Source: Thermoleophilia bacterium (GTDB taxonomy: Bacteria; Actinomycetota; Thermoleophilia; Gaiellales; Gaiellaceae). From it: a stretch of 15,628 nucleotides of DNA. Both the position numbers and the translations under genes were made by a program. The stretch lies in assembly GCA_013362295.1 (NCBI GenBank), contig JABFWJ010000309.1, positions 1-15,628 of the forward strand, read 5' to 3'. A model generated the notes under the pieces. That model saw nothing but the letters and a program-made list of their open reading frames with translations. It had not been told where the DNA came from and searched no databases. Shown one piece after another: positions 1 to 7,077 of this stretch. The number at the start of each line of letters is the position of its first letter. The stretch's first letter is position 1.

Positions 1-98
1 TCAACCGGACCGGCGTGCCCGCGACGGCACCGCCGACGCGCGAGCTTCCCGATCTGCTGTCGCTCCCGGAGACGCTCGATGAGCTCGTTGCGGCTTAG
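1..98 (+). CDS. C-terminal end of an unidentified protein (partial, runs in from the left)
   Basis: Reading frame 3 is open from the window edge to a TAG at 96-98, giving about 31 C-terminal residues that end in LPETLDELVAA. The next gene starts at 79 with a good Shine-Dalgarno sequence, so the two genes would overlap by 20 bp, in keeping with the tight packing downstream. The fragment is rich in Pro, Leu and Glu and carries no motif I recognise, so no function is proposed. It could also be a chance open frame, because the window supplies no start or domain to test it. Confidence 0.45.
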   Translation, partial: NRTGVPATAPPTRELPDLLSLPETLDELVAA

Positions 99-969
99 GC
101 AGCTGCGCGAGGACGACGCCGACGACGTCGCGCGCCTGTTCGTCGAGGCGTGGGGCGATGCGCGCCGCCTGGGCGGCGACGACATCGGGCAGTGGTTCGC
201 GAATGAGGCGCTCAAGCCGGAGAACCTGCTCGTCGTGGTGGACGAAGACGATCGCGTGGTCGGCTACTTCGACGTGTGGGAAGAGGGTGAGTCGGTCGAC
301 GTCGACATGGCGGCGCCGGGCCTCTGGGACGAGACGCTCGACCTGGCGGAGAACCGTGCGCGTGCAATCGGCGCGAAACGCGTGCGGATGGTCGTCTCCG
401 ACGGTCACGACCTCGAAGACCGCATCGGGAAGCGTGGCTACAGGCCGCTCCGCGCGTCGCTGACGATGGCAATCGAGTTCGGCGTCGAGGCGCCACCGGA
501 GCCCGTGATCCCGGACGGGATCGAGCTGCGTCCCTATCGCCATCCCGAAGATGAGCGCGCGGTCTTCGAGGCGGTGCAGGAGGCGTTCGCAGACCACTGG
601 GACTTCCACCCGCAGTCGATCGAGAACTGGCGCGAGTTCACGGTCAAGGCACGCAACTTCAATCCCGACCTCTGGCTCGTCGCGCGGGACGGTGACGAGG
701 TCGCAGGCGCGTCGCTCAACTATCCGGAGCGCACCGACGACCCCGGCTACGGCTGGGTCGGCTCGCTGGCTGTTCGCCCGGCGTGGCGCCGGCGCGGTGT
801 CGGCGAGGCGCTGTTGCGCCGCTCCTTTGCGGTGCTGCATGCGCGCGGGTGGCGCAACGTCCGGCTCTCGGTCGACGCCGAGAACCCGACGGGCGCGACG
901 CGCCTCTACGAGCGCGTCGGCATGCGCATGCTGCGGCAGGCGAACACGTGGGAGTGCGGATTCGAATGA
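79..969 (+). CDS. Tandem-GNAT N-acetyltransferase, mycothiol-synthase-like
   Basis: A 296-residue protein made of two GNAT-like halves. The N-terminal half (about 1-140) keeps the fold pattern but has no clear acetyl-CoA loop. The C-terminal half (about 147-296) has a textbook motif A, RRRGVGEALLRR, preceded by the beta-strand VGSLAVRP, and a motif B region with ENPTGATRLYERVGM. Such proteins transfer an acetyl group from acetyl-CoA to an amine. The double architecture recalls MshD (mycothiol synthase), but general two-domain GNATs look the same and the substrate cannot be read from the sequence. The ATG at 79 is chosen because GGAG at 68-71 lies 7 nt upstream and residues from 4 on fit the GNAT start. 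The stop overlaps the next gene's start in ATGA, which implies translational coupling. Confidence 0.85.
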   Translation: MSSLRLRQLREDDADDVARLFVEAWGDARRLGGDDIGQWFANEALKPENLLVVVDEDDRVVGYFDVWEEGESVDVDMAAPGLWDETLDLAENRARAIGAKRVRMVVSDGHDLEDRIGKRGYRPLRASLTMAIEFGVEAPPEPVIPDGIELRPYRHPEDERAVFEAVQEAFADHWDFHPQSIENWREFTVKARNFNPDLWLVARDGDEVAGASLNYPERTDDPGYGWVGSLAVRPAWRRRGVGEALLRRSFAVLHARGWRNVRLSVDAENPTGATRLYERVGMRMLRQANTWECGFE

Positions 970-1715
970 GCGCGCTACGCGCGAAGTGCCCCGACTGTCA
1001 CACGCTGACGGCGGTCGCGATCGGCTCCGACTACCAGTGCCACTCCTGCGGTCGCGAGTTCGCGGCGGGGCTGCTGCGCGTGCCGCGTGCGTGGGGCGAC
1101 GGCGGCGAGACGATGGCGGCTGCTGCGCGGATGGCGCTGCCTTGGCCGGAGGCGGCGGCGATCGAGGAGCAGACGCTCGACGCGCAGATCGAGGCGATCG
1201 CGCGTGCGCTTCCCGCGCGGCCGCTCGTCCTCGGCGGTTGCTGTTGCTCGCACGTCGGCGCGGTGCGCGAGCTCGCGCACCGCCACGGACGCCTGGGGGT
1301 GGTCTGGATCGACGCGCACGGCGATCTGAACACGCCCGAGAGCTCGCCGTCGGGCAACGCCTGGGGCATGCCGCTCCGGATGCTGATCGACGCCGGCGAC
1401 GTCGCGGCCGAGGACGTCGTCCTGCTGGGCGCCCGCAACCTCGACCCGCCGGAAGCCGCGTTCATCGAGGAAGCCGGGATCAGGAACGAGCTGGGGGAGC
1501 TGCCGGACGCCGTGTACGTCGCCCTCGACTGCGACGTGATCGAACCGTCTCAGCTCGACGTCTTCATGCCGGAGCCGGACGGCATCCCGCTTGCGGAGCT
1601 GGAGGCGCTCCTTGCAGGGATAAAGCGGCCCGTCGGTGCCGGCTTCACGGGCGCGATCCCGTCCGCTCGAAACGAAGCGGCCCTGCCGCGCCTGGGCCAC
1701 GCACTCGGTCTGTAA
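966..1715 (+). CDS. Arginase-family (ureohydrolase-fold) protein with N-terminal zinc ribbon
   Basis: A 249-residue protein. Residues 8-28 form a CPDC-x13-CHSC zinc ribbon that normal arginases lack. The rest follows the ureohydrolase fold: LGGCCCSHVGAV (89-100) sits where arginases have GGDHS, WIDAHGDLNTPE (114-125) keeps the metal-binding Asp-x-His-x-Asp (D116, H118, D120), and ALDCDVIEP (186-194) keeps the D188/D190 pair. NAWGMP (131-136) carries Trp where arginase has its catalytic His. The segment near 221-235 (RPVGAGFTGAIPSAR) lacks the usual EVNP glutamate that holds the guanidinium group. The protein probably binds metal but hydrolyses something other than arginine, or has another role. 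The ATG at 966 overlaps the GNAT stop. Only 34 bp separate it from accD, so it may be co-transcribed with the acc genes. Confidence 0.85.
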   Translation: MSALRAKCPDCHTLTAVAIGSDYQCHSCGREFAAGLLRVPRAWGDGGETMAAAARMALPWPEAAAIEEQTLDAQIEAIARALPARPLVLGGCCCSHVGAVRELAHRHGRLGVVWIDAHGDLNTPESSPSGNAWGMPLRMLIDAGDVAAEDVVLLGARNLDPPEAAFIEEAGIRNELGELPDAVYVALDCDVIEPSQLDVFMPEPDGIPLAELEALLAGIKRPVGAGFTGAIPSARNEAALPRLGHALGL

Positions 1716-1749
1716 CCGGCCCGCCGCGGCAGCGGTCTAAGCTCTACCG

Positions 1750-2595
1750 ATGTCCGAGGCCCGGATCGACGTCCAGGTCGAGCATAGGCACGCTCCACCA
1801 CCGGCGCAGACGACGCATCCGAACACCTGCCCGAAATGCGGCTCGCATTACCGCAACGACGAGCTCGCGGCGACGCTCTGGGTCTGCGGCCACTGCGGTC
1901 ACCACTTTCCGATGGGCGCCCGCGCCAGGATCGAGTGGTACACGGACGCCGGCTCGTTCGTCGAGGAGGCGGCCGACGTGCGTTCGGAGGACCCGCTCGA
2001 TTTCTTCGACCTGCGGCCCTACGCCGAGCGGCTGTCCGAGGCCGAGTTGAACACCGGCCTCGGCGAGGCGGCGCTGATCGGCCAGGCGACGATCGACGGG
2101 CATCCGGTCGAGCTGTCCGTCATGGACTTCACGTTCATGGGCGGATCGATGGGCAGCGCGGTGGGTGAGAAGTTCTCGCGCGCGTGCGACTCGGCGGTGG
2201 AGCGCGGCGTGCCGCTCGTCTCGGTCACGTCGTCGGGCGGGGCGCGCATGCAGGAGGGGATCCTGTCGCTGATGCAGCTGCCGAAGACCGTCTGCGCGGT
2301 CGAGGACCTGCACGACGCGTACATCCCGATGATCACCGTCATGGCCCACCCGACGACGGCCGGCGTGCTTGCGTCGTTCGCGTCGCTGGGAGACGTGACG
2401 ATCGCAGAGCCCGGTGCGCTGATCGCGTTCACGGGCCCGCGCGTCGTGCAGCAGACGACGCGCGAGAAGCTGCCCGACGACTTCGGCCTCGCCGAGCAGA
2501 ACCTTCGCTTCGGCCACGTCGACGCCATCGTCCCGCGCGCGGAGCAGCTCGAACAGATCACGCGCCTCCTGCGGCTGTTCGGGGCGGTGGCGTGA
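1750..2595 (+). CDS. accD: Acetyl-CoA carboxylase carboxyltransferase subunit beta
   Basis: A 281-residue protein with the AccD layout: an N-terminal zinc ribbon (C27, C30, C46, C49 in CPKC and CGHC), then the crotonase-fold carboxyltransferase domain with FMGGSMGSAVGEKFSRA and SSGGARMQEG, which are highly typical of AccD. With AccA it forms the alpha2-beta2 carboxyltransferase, which moves CO2 from carboxy-biotin to acetyl-CoA to give malonyl-CoA, the first committed step of fatty-acid synthesis in the cytoplasm. The length matches the family (about 280-300). The ATG at 1750 has no obvious Shine-Dalgarno in the 34-bp gap, which may mean a leaderless transcript or coupling from upstream. Its stop overlaps the accA GTG in GTGA. 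No biotin carboxylase or BCCP gene is in the window. Confidence 0.97.
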   Translation: MSEARIDVQVEHRHAPPPAQTTHPNTCPKCGSHYRNDELAATLWVCGHCGHHFPMGARARIEWYTDAGSFVEEAADVRSEDPLDFFDLRPYAERLSEAELNTGLGEAALIGQATIDGHPVELSVMDFTFMGGSMGSAVGEKFSRACDSAVERGVPLVSVTSSGGARMQEGILSLMQLPKTVCAVEDLHDAYIPMITVMAHPTTAGVLASFASLGDVTIAEPGALIAFTGPRVVQQTTREKLPDDFGLAEQNLRFGHVDAIVPRAEQLEQITRLLRLFGAVA

Positions 2596-3527
2596 GCGAG
2601 CGCGACCAGGAGGTGCGGATCCGCCAGCGGTTGAGCGGGCTCTCGCGGCTGCCGCTCCTGCGCGGCGCGCGCGTCGAGGGCGAGAGCGAGCGGCTGGAGC
2701 GGCAGCTCGAGCGTCTGCAGGCCGACACGAGCGACGAGGCGATCTGGCGCTCGGTCGAGCTGGCGCGCCATCCCGATCGCCCGTACACGCTCGACTACGT
2801 CGAACGCTTCATCGACGACTGGTTCGAGCTGCACGGCGATCGCGGCCGCGCCGACGACGGCGCACTCGTGACCGGCCTGGGCAAGCTCGACGGGCGCACC
2901 GTCGCGCTGATCGGCCACCAGAAGGGCCGCGACGTCAAGGAGCGGCTCGACCGGCAGTTCGGCATGGCCTATCCGGAGGGGTACGGCAAGGCGATCCGGG
3001 TGATGGAGATCGCCGAGCGCTTCGGCTTTCCGGTGCTCTCGCTCGTCGACACGCCGGGTGCGTATCCGGGCGTGGCCGCCGAGCAGCACGGCCAGGGCGG
3101 GGCGATCGCGCGCTCCCAGGCCGAGATGGCCCGGCTGACGGTGCCGACGGTCGCCTGCATCATCGGCGAGGGCGGCTCCGGTGGCGCGGTGGCAATCGCG
3201 GTCGCGGACCGTGTCCTGATGCAGGAGAACGCGATCTACTCCGTGATCACGCCGGAGGGCTGCGCCGCGATCCTCTGGCGGGACGCCGGCGAGGCCAAGA
3301 AGGCCGCCGCCGCGTTCAAGCCGGACGCCCGCCACTGCCTCGAGCTCGGCGTGATCGACGGTGTGGTGGCCGAGCCGGAGGGCGGAGCTCAGAACGACCA
3401 CGATGCGGCGGCCCTCCTGCTCAGGGCGGCCCTGGTGGAAGCCCTCGAGGAGCTCGAGGACACCCCGGGCGAGGAGCTGCGGCGCCGGCGCAGGGCGAAG
3501 TTCCGGGGCATGGGCGTCTTCGCCTGA
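2592..3527 (+). CDS. accA: Acetyl-CoA carboxylase carboxyltransferase subunit alpha
   Basis: A 311-residue partner of AccD. An N-terminal helical stretch (about 1-60, rich in Glu, Arg and Leu) is followed by the carboxyltransferase core with YPEGYGKAIRVMEIAERFGFP, LVDTPGAYPGVAAEQHGQG and the oxyanion-hole glycine run GEGGSGGA near residues 192-199, then SVITPEGCAAILW. All are AccA signatures. I place the start at GTG 2592, which overlaps the accD stop. A longer open frame runs upstream but lies inside accD and is not homologous. Having accD and accA as separate adjacent genes is the E. coli-type arrangement. It differs from the fused acyl-CoA carboxylase beta chains of mycobacteria and streptomycetes, which argues for a more basal actinobacterium or another phylum. 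Confidence 0.97.
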   Translation: MSERDQEVRIRQRLSGLSRLPLLRGARVEGESERLERQLERLQADTSDEAIWRSVELARHPDRPYTLDYVERFIDDWFELHGDRGRADDGALVTGLGKLDGRTVALIGHQKGRDVKERLDRQFGMAYPEGYGKAIRVMEIAERFGFPVLSLVDTPGAYPGVAAEQHGQGGAIARSQAEMARLTVPTVACIIGEGGSGGAVAIAVADRVLMQENAIYSVITPEGCAAILWRDAGEAKKAAAAFKPDARHCLELGVIDGVVAEPEGGAQNDHDAAALLLRAALVEALEELEDTPGEELRRRRRAKFRGMGVFA

Positions 3528-3745
3528 GCAGCGCGTGCCGAACGGCACAAAGATCTCCCTTTCCACACTGTCCACAGGGTTTTCAACGGGCACGGATGGG
3601 CCCCGAAACGCGTCGAGGCCCGCCGTGCAGCGGGCCCCGAGCGCCTAACCCCCCGTCAGGTGGAGAAGCTCGGACGGATCTTGTCCAGGCCCATGCGCCC
3701 TGAAACCTCGTTTGTCTGCACCGAACCTGTGGAAAAAGACCCGAC
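3528..3745. other. accA-ku intergenic region (218 bp) with DnaA-box-like motifs
   Basis: No gene is visible here. It holds two adjacent DnaA-box-like 9-mers in direct orientation, CTTTCCACA (3559-3567) and CTGTCCACA (3568-3576), and an inverted one, TGTGGAAAA (3728-3736), just ahead of ku. A GC hairpin lies at 3617-3636. The purine run GGAAAAAG at 3731-3738 can serve as the ku ribosome binding site, 7 nt before the GTG at 3746. I see no convincing sigma-70-type promoter. Confidence 0.5.
3617..3636 (+). terminator. GC hairpin downstream of accA, possible terminator without a U-tract
   Basis: GGCCCGC (3617-3623) and GCGGGCC (3630-3636) form a perfect 7-bp stem with a 6-nt loop, CGTGCA. It lies 90 bp past the accA stop, where the acc transcript would be expected to end. 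No T-run follows on either strand, so it is not a classic intrinsic terminator. In high-GC actinobacteria U-less hairpins are often suggested to terminate, but this one is only a candidate. Confidence 0.4.
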
Positions 3746-4597
3746 GTGCCCCGCGCGATCTGGTCCGGCGTGATCTCCTTCGGGCTCGTCTCGGTGCCCG
3801 TCCGGATGTTCCCCGCGACCGAGTCGAAGGAGTTGAAGTTCCACTTCCTCGACCGGCGGGACATGAGTCCGATCGGCTACGACAAGGTGAACAAGGAGAC
3901 GGGCGAGAGCGTCCCGGCCGAGGAGATCATCCGCGGCTTCGAGGTTTCCAAGGGCCGCTTCGTCGAGCTGGAGGACGAGGACATCGACCGGCTCGACGTC
4001 GAACTGACCCACGCGATCGACATCTGCGACTTCGTCTCGATCGAGGAGATCGATCCGCTCTACTTCCGCAAGGGCTATTACCTGCTGCCGCAGGAGGGCG
4101 CCGAGAAGCCGTACCGCCTGCTCGTGAAGGCGCTGGAGGACACCAGCCGTGTCGCGATCGCGAAGGTCGTGATCCGCAACAAGCAGCACCTCGCCGCGGT
4201 CCGGCCGGTCAACGACACACTCGTGCTCGAGACGATGTACTACGCAGACGAGGTGCGGCAGCCGGAGGAGGCGCCGAAGCCGCAGGTGCGTGCGCAGGAG
4301 GTCGAGATGGCGAAGACGCTGATCGAGAACCTCGCTGCAAAGTGGGATCCCGAGAAGTACCACGACCGTTACCGCAACGAGCTGCTCGCGCTACTCGAGA
4401 AGAAGGCGAAGGGCAAGCCGCTGCCGGAGCCGAGTGCGGAGGCGGGTGGCGAGGTCGTCGACCTGATGGAGGCGCTGCGCCAGTCGGTCGCCGCCACGAA
4501 GAAGCGCTCCCGCTCGCGCGGAAGCGCAAGTAAGAAGACGGCGTCGCGGAAGAAGACCTCCGCCCGCAAGAAGACCGCAGCGCGTAAAGCTTCCTAG
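3746..4597 (+). CDS. ku: Ku, DNA end-binding protein of bacterial non-homologous end joining
   Basis: A 283-residue protein that begins with MPRAIWSGVISFGLVSVPVR, a near-universal bacterial Ku start, and continues with FHFLDRRDMSPIGYDKVNKETG and YYLLPQEGAEKPYRLL, all of the Ku core. The core (about 2-250) forms a homodimeric ring that threads onto broken DNA ends and recruits LigD. The C-terminal tail (about 250-283) is very basic, with repeated Ser/Thr-Ala-Arg-Lys-Lys units (SRKKTSARKKTAARKAS). Such extensions are known in other bacterial Ku proteins and are linked to DNA binding. The GTG start at 3746 is fixed by the conserved N-terminus and by GGAAAAAG upstream. ligD follows after 164 bp on the same strand, the usual NHEJ pairing. 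The last base of the TAG stop is the first base of the palindrome described separately. Confidence 0.96.
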   Translation: MPRAIWSGVISFGLVSVPVRMFPATESKELKFHFLDRRDMSPIGYDKVNKETGESVPAEEIIRGFEVSKGRFVELEDEDIDRLDVELTHAIDICDFVSIEEIDPLYFRKGYYLLPQEGAEKPYRLLVKALEDTSRVAIAKVVIRNKQHLAAVRPVNDTLVLETMYYADEVRQPEEAPKPQVRAQEVEMAKTLIENLAAKWDPEKYHDRYRNELLALLEKKAKGKPLPEPSAEAGGEVVDLMEALRQSVAATKKRSRSRGSASKKTASRKKTSARKKTAARKAS

Positions 4598-4759
4598 CGG
4601 CTGAATGTGGATTTCGGGCATTCTCGGCTGGTGGCTCAGACACTGCGCATCTCGCCCGGTTCGGGCTTGTACGTAGGCACCGCTATGCCCTGCGCCCGAC
4701 CCGTGCGACCTGCTTGCTCTGAGCCATCCCCGCGCACACCCAAATCCACATCCAACCGC
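4597..4759. repeat. 163-bp imperfect palindrome filling the ku-ligD gap
   Basis: Outer arms GCGGCTGAATGTGGATTT (4597-4614) and AAATCCACATCCAACCGC (4742-4759) are complementary at 16 of 18 positions, and GGG (4616-4618) with CCC (4739-4741) extends them. A middle stem pairs GGTGGCTCAGA (4630-4640) with TCTGAGCCATC (4718-4728), 11 bp with one G-U in the plus-strand transcript. Inner stems are TCGGGC (4661-4666) with GCCCGA (4694-4699), and GGCA (4676-4679) with TGCC (4686-4689). All stems centre near 4678-4683, so the element folds as one long hairpin. It could be a MITE-like or REP-like element, or an RNA structure controlling ligD. No target-site duplication is evident and no ORF inside looks real. 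Confidence 0.7.
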
Positions 4760-4761
4760 TC

Positions 4762-7077
4762 GTGAGCCTCAGCGAGTACCGCAAGAAGCGCGATCCGAAG
4801 AAGACACCGGAGCCGTTCGGCTCGAAGAAGCGCGGCCGGGAGCCGATCTTCGTGGTGCAGCGGCACGACGCACGGCGCCTGCACTACGACTTCCGGCTCG
4901 AGCGGGACGGCGCGCTCGCATCGTGGGCGGTCCCGAAGGGCGTGCCGCTCGAACCGGGAGCGAAGGCGCTCGCGGTCCACGTCGAGGACCACCCGCTCGA
5001 GTACGCGAAGTTCCACGGCGAGATCCCGCAGGGGCAATACGGCGCGGGCTCGGTCGAGATCTTCGACAACGGGACGTACGAGCTGCTGGAGGAGAAGCGG
5101 AACGGCCAGCTGACGTTCGAGCTGCACGGCAAAAGGCTGCAGGGCCGCTGGTCGCTCGTGCCGGCGCACCTGGACGGCAAGGAGCAGAACTGGCTGCTGA
5201 TCAAGGGCCACGACGGCGACGACGCGGCCGAGGTCGTGCAACACACGTACGCGCCGATGCTCGCCACGCCCGACACGCACGTCCCGCACGGAGAGGACTG
5301 GGTGCACGAGGTGAAGTTCGACGGCTATCGCGCGATCGCGTACATCCGCGGCGGCGAGTGCAAGCTCGTCTCGCGAAACGCCAACGACCTCACCGGGCGC
5401 TTCCCCGACATCGCGAAGGCGATCGTCAAGGCCGTGAAGACCCCGAACGCCGTGCTCGACGGCGAGGTCTGCCGCATCGATCCGAGCGGCAGGACGAGCT
5501 TCTCGGAGCTGCAGCAAGGCTCGGGACCGCTCGTCTACTACACGTTCGACCTGCTCGAGCTCGACGGCGAGCCGCACATCGACGAGCCGCTCCGGGAACG
5601 TAAGGCTCAGCTGAACGACCTGCTCGACGGCCGTGTCAAGACGGTGTCGTACTCGGAGCACTTCGAGGACGGCGACACGCTGTTCTCCGTCGCGCGGGAG
5701 CAGGGGCTGGAGGGGATCATCTCCAAGCGGGCGAGCAGCCAGTACAAGCCGGGCAGGCGCACGCGCGACTGGCTGAAGATCAAGACCGAGAACAACGAGG
5801 AGTTCGTCGTCGCCGGGTACACGCGCGGCTCCGGGCGGCGCGCCGAGACGTTCGGCTCGCTCGTCCTCGCCGTGAACGAAGGCGACCATCTGCGGTACGT
5901 CGGCAACGTCGGTACCGGCTTCAACGACGCCGAGATCGGCAAGCTCCTGAAGCTGCTCAGGCCGCTGCACCGCGACGCGCCGCCGTTCCCGTCGGTGCCG
6001 AAGATGCCGCGGGTGCGCAAGGGCGACGTGCAGTGGGTCGAGCCCAAGCTCGTCGCGCAGGTCCGGTTCGGCGAATGGACGCACGACGGGCATCTCCGCC
6101 ACCCCGCCTACCTCGGCATTCGCGAGGACAAGGAGGCGGCCGAGGTGACCGCCGACCGCCCGCTGCCCGAGGCGATCCGCAAGGGCAAGCGCGAGCTGCG
6201 GCTCTCGAATCTCGACAAACCCTTCTGGCCCGACGAGGGAATCACGAAGGGCGACCTCCTGCGCTACTACCACGACATCGCGGAGGTGATCGTTCCGCAC
6301 CTGAAGAACCGGCCGTTCACCATGCGGCGCTATCCGGATGGTGCCTACGGCAAGGCGTTCTTCCAGAAGGACGCGCCGAAGCACATGCCGGAATGGATTC
6401 CCCGCTACCGAGCGCTCGTCTCGACGCGTGAGAAGCCGCGTGCGAAGAAATGGGTCGAGTTCCCGGTCGTGAACGACGAGCTCGCGCTGCTCTGGATGGT
6501 GAACATGGGCTGCATCGACATGAACACGTGGTACTCGCGCATCGACAAGCCCGACCGGCCCGACTTCGTGCTCTTCGATCTCGACCCGACGCCCGAGGTG
6601 CCGTGGTCCCAGACGATCGAGGTCGCCCTGATCCTCAAGGAGCTCCTCGACGCGCTCGAGCTCGCGTCCTTCCCGAAGACGTCGGGCGGCAAGGGGTTCC
6701 ACGTCCTCGTCCCGGTCGACCGGCGCTCGACGTACGAGGACACGCGCCGCTTCTCCGAGCACGTTGCCGGCGCGATCGCGCGGGCGCATCCAAAGCTCGC
6801 GACGACCGAGTGGTCGAAGGCGAAGCGCCGCGGCGTGCTGATCGACGCGAACCAGAACGGCGAGGGCAAGACGATCGCGTCCGTGTACTCGGTGCGGCCG
6901 AAGCCGGGCGCGCCCGTCTCGACGCCGCTCGCCTGGGACGAGGTGCACGACAAGCTCAACCCGTCGATCTACACGATGCCGGTCGTGCTCGAGCGCGTGC
7001 GCACGCTCGGCGACGTGTACGCCCCGCTGCTGACGACGCGCCAGTCGCTGACACGAGCGCTCAGGAAGCTGGTCTAG
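4762..7077 (+). CDS. ligD: LigD, multifunctional ATP-dependent DNA ligase D (phosphoesterase-ligase-polymerase)
   Basis: A 771-residue protein with three domains. The 3'-phosphoesterase (about 1-155) has HDARRLHYDFRLE (H35, H41, D43) and HVEDHPLEYAKFHGEIPQG (H73, H77, H85). The ligase (about 162-465) has the nucleotidyl-lysine motif KFDGYR (K185), DGEV (233-236) and DWLKIK (336-341). The polymerase/primase domain (about 475-771) has FDLDP with metal-binding D606 and D608, and SGGKGFH (641-647). With Ku it trims, fills and seals double-strand breaks. The domain order is that of Pseudomonas LigD, not the polymerase-first order of mycobacteria. GTG 4762 is the only possible start after an in-frame TGA at 4720. 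It has no Shine-Dalgarno and lies 2 nt past the palindrome, so translation may be leaderless or structure-dependent. Confidence 0.96.
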   Translation: MSLSEYRKKRDPKKTPEPFGSKKRGREPIFVVQRHDARRLHYDFRLERDGALASWAVPKGVPLEPGAKALAVHVEDHPLEYAKFHGEIPQGQYGAGSVEIFDNGTYELLEEKRNGQLTFELHGKRLQGRWSLVPAHLDGKEQNWLLIKGHDGDDAAEVVQHTYAPMLATPDTHVPHGEDWVHEVKFDGYRAIAYIRGGECKLVSRNANDLTGRFPDIAKAIVKAVKTPNAVLDGEVCRIDPSGRTSFSELQQGSGPLVYYTFDLLELDGEPHIDEPLRERKAQLNDLLDGRVKTVSYSEHFEDGDTLFSVAREQGLEGIISKRASSQYKPGRRTRDWLKIKTENNEEFVVAGYTRGSGRRAETFGSLVLAVNEGDHLRYVGNVGTGFNDAEIGKLLKLLRPLHRDAPPFPSVPKMPRVRKGDVQWVEPKLVAQVRFGEWTHDGHLRHPAYLGIREDKEAAEVTADRPLPEAIRKGKRELRLSNLDKPFWPDEGITKGDLLRYYHDIAEVIVPHLKNRPFTMRRYPDGAYGKAFFQKDAPKHMPEWIPRYRALVSTREKPRAKKWVEFPVVNDELALLWMVNMGCIDMNTWYSRIDKPDRPDFVLFDLDPTPEVPWSQTIEVALILKELLDALELASFPKTSGGKGFHVLVPVDRRSTYEDTRRFSEHVAGAIARAHPKLATTEWSKAKRRGVLIDANQNGEGKTIASVYSVRPKPGAPVSTPLAWDEVHDKLNPSIYTMPVVLERVRTLGDVYAPLLTTRQSLTRALRKLV

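Noticed and set aside
1..840. A 279-codon minus-strand open frame at the left edge
   Set aside because: It lies opposite the two-domain GNAT gene and shows no domain of its own.
3568..3736. Replication origin
   Set aside because: Only three imperfect boxes, no AT-rich unwinding region, and no dnaA, dnaN, gyrB or rpmH nearby.
4651..4700. A tRNA or small RNA gene inside the ku-ligD gap (GCCCGGTTCGGGC resembles a T-arm)
   Set aside because: No acceptor stem, anticodon arm or CCA end can be built around it; the pairing is better explained by the larger palindrome.
4597..4759. Insertion of a complete transposable element between ku and ligD
   Set aside because: There is no transposase and no flanking target-site duplication that I can see; only the terminal-repeat-like arms support it, so it is kept as a repeat of unknown origin.
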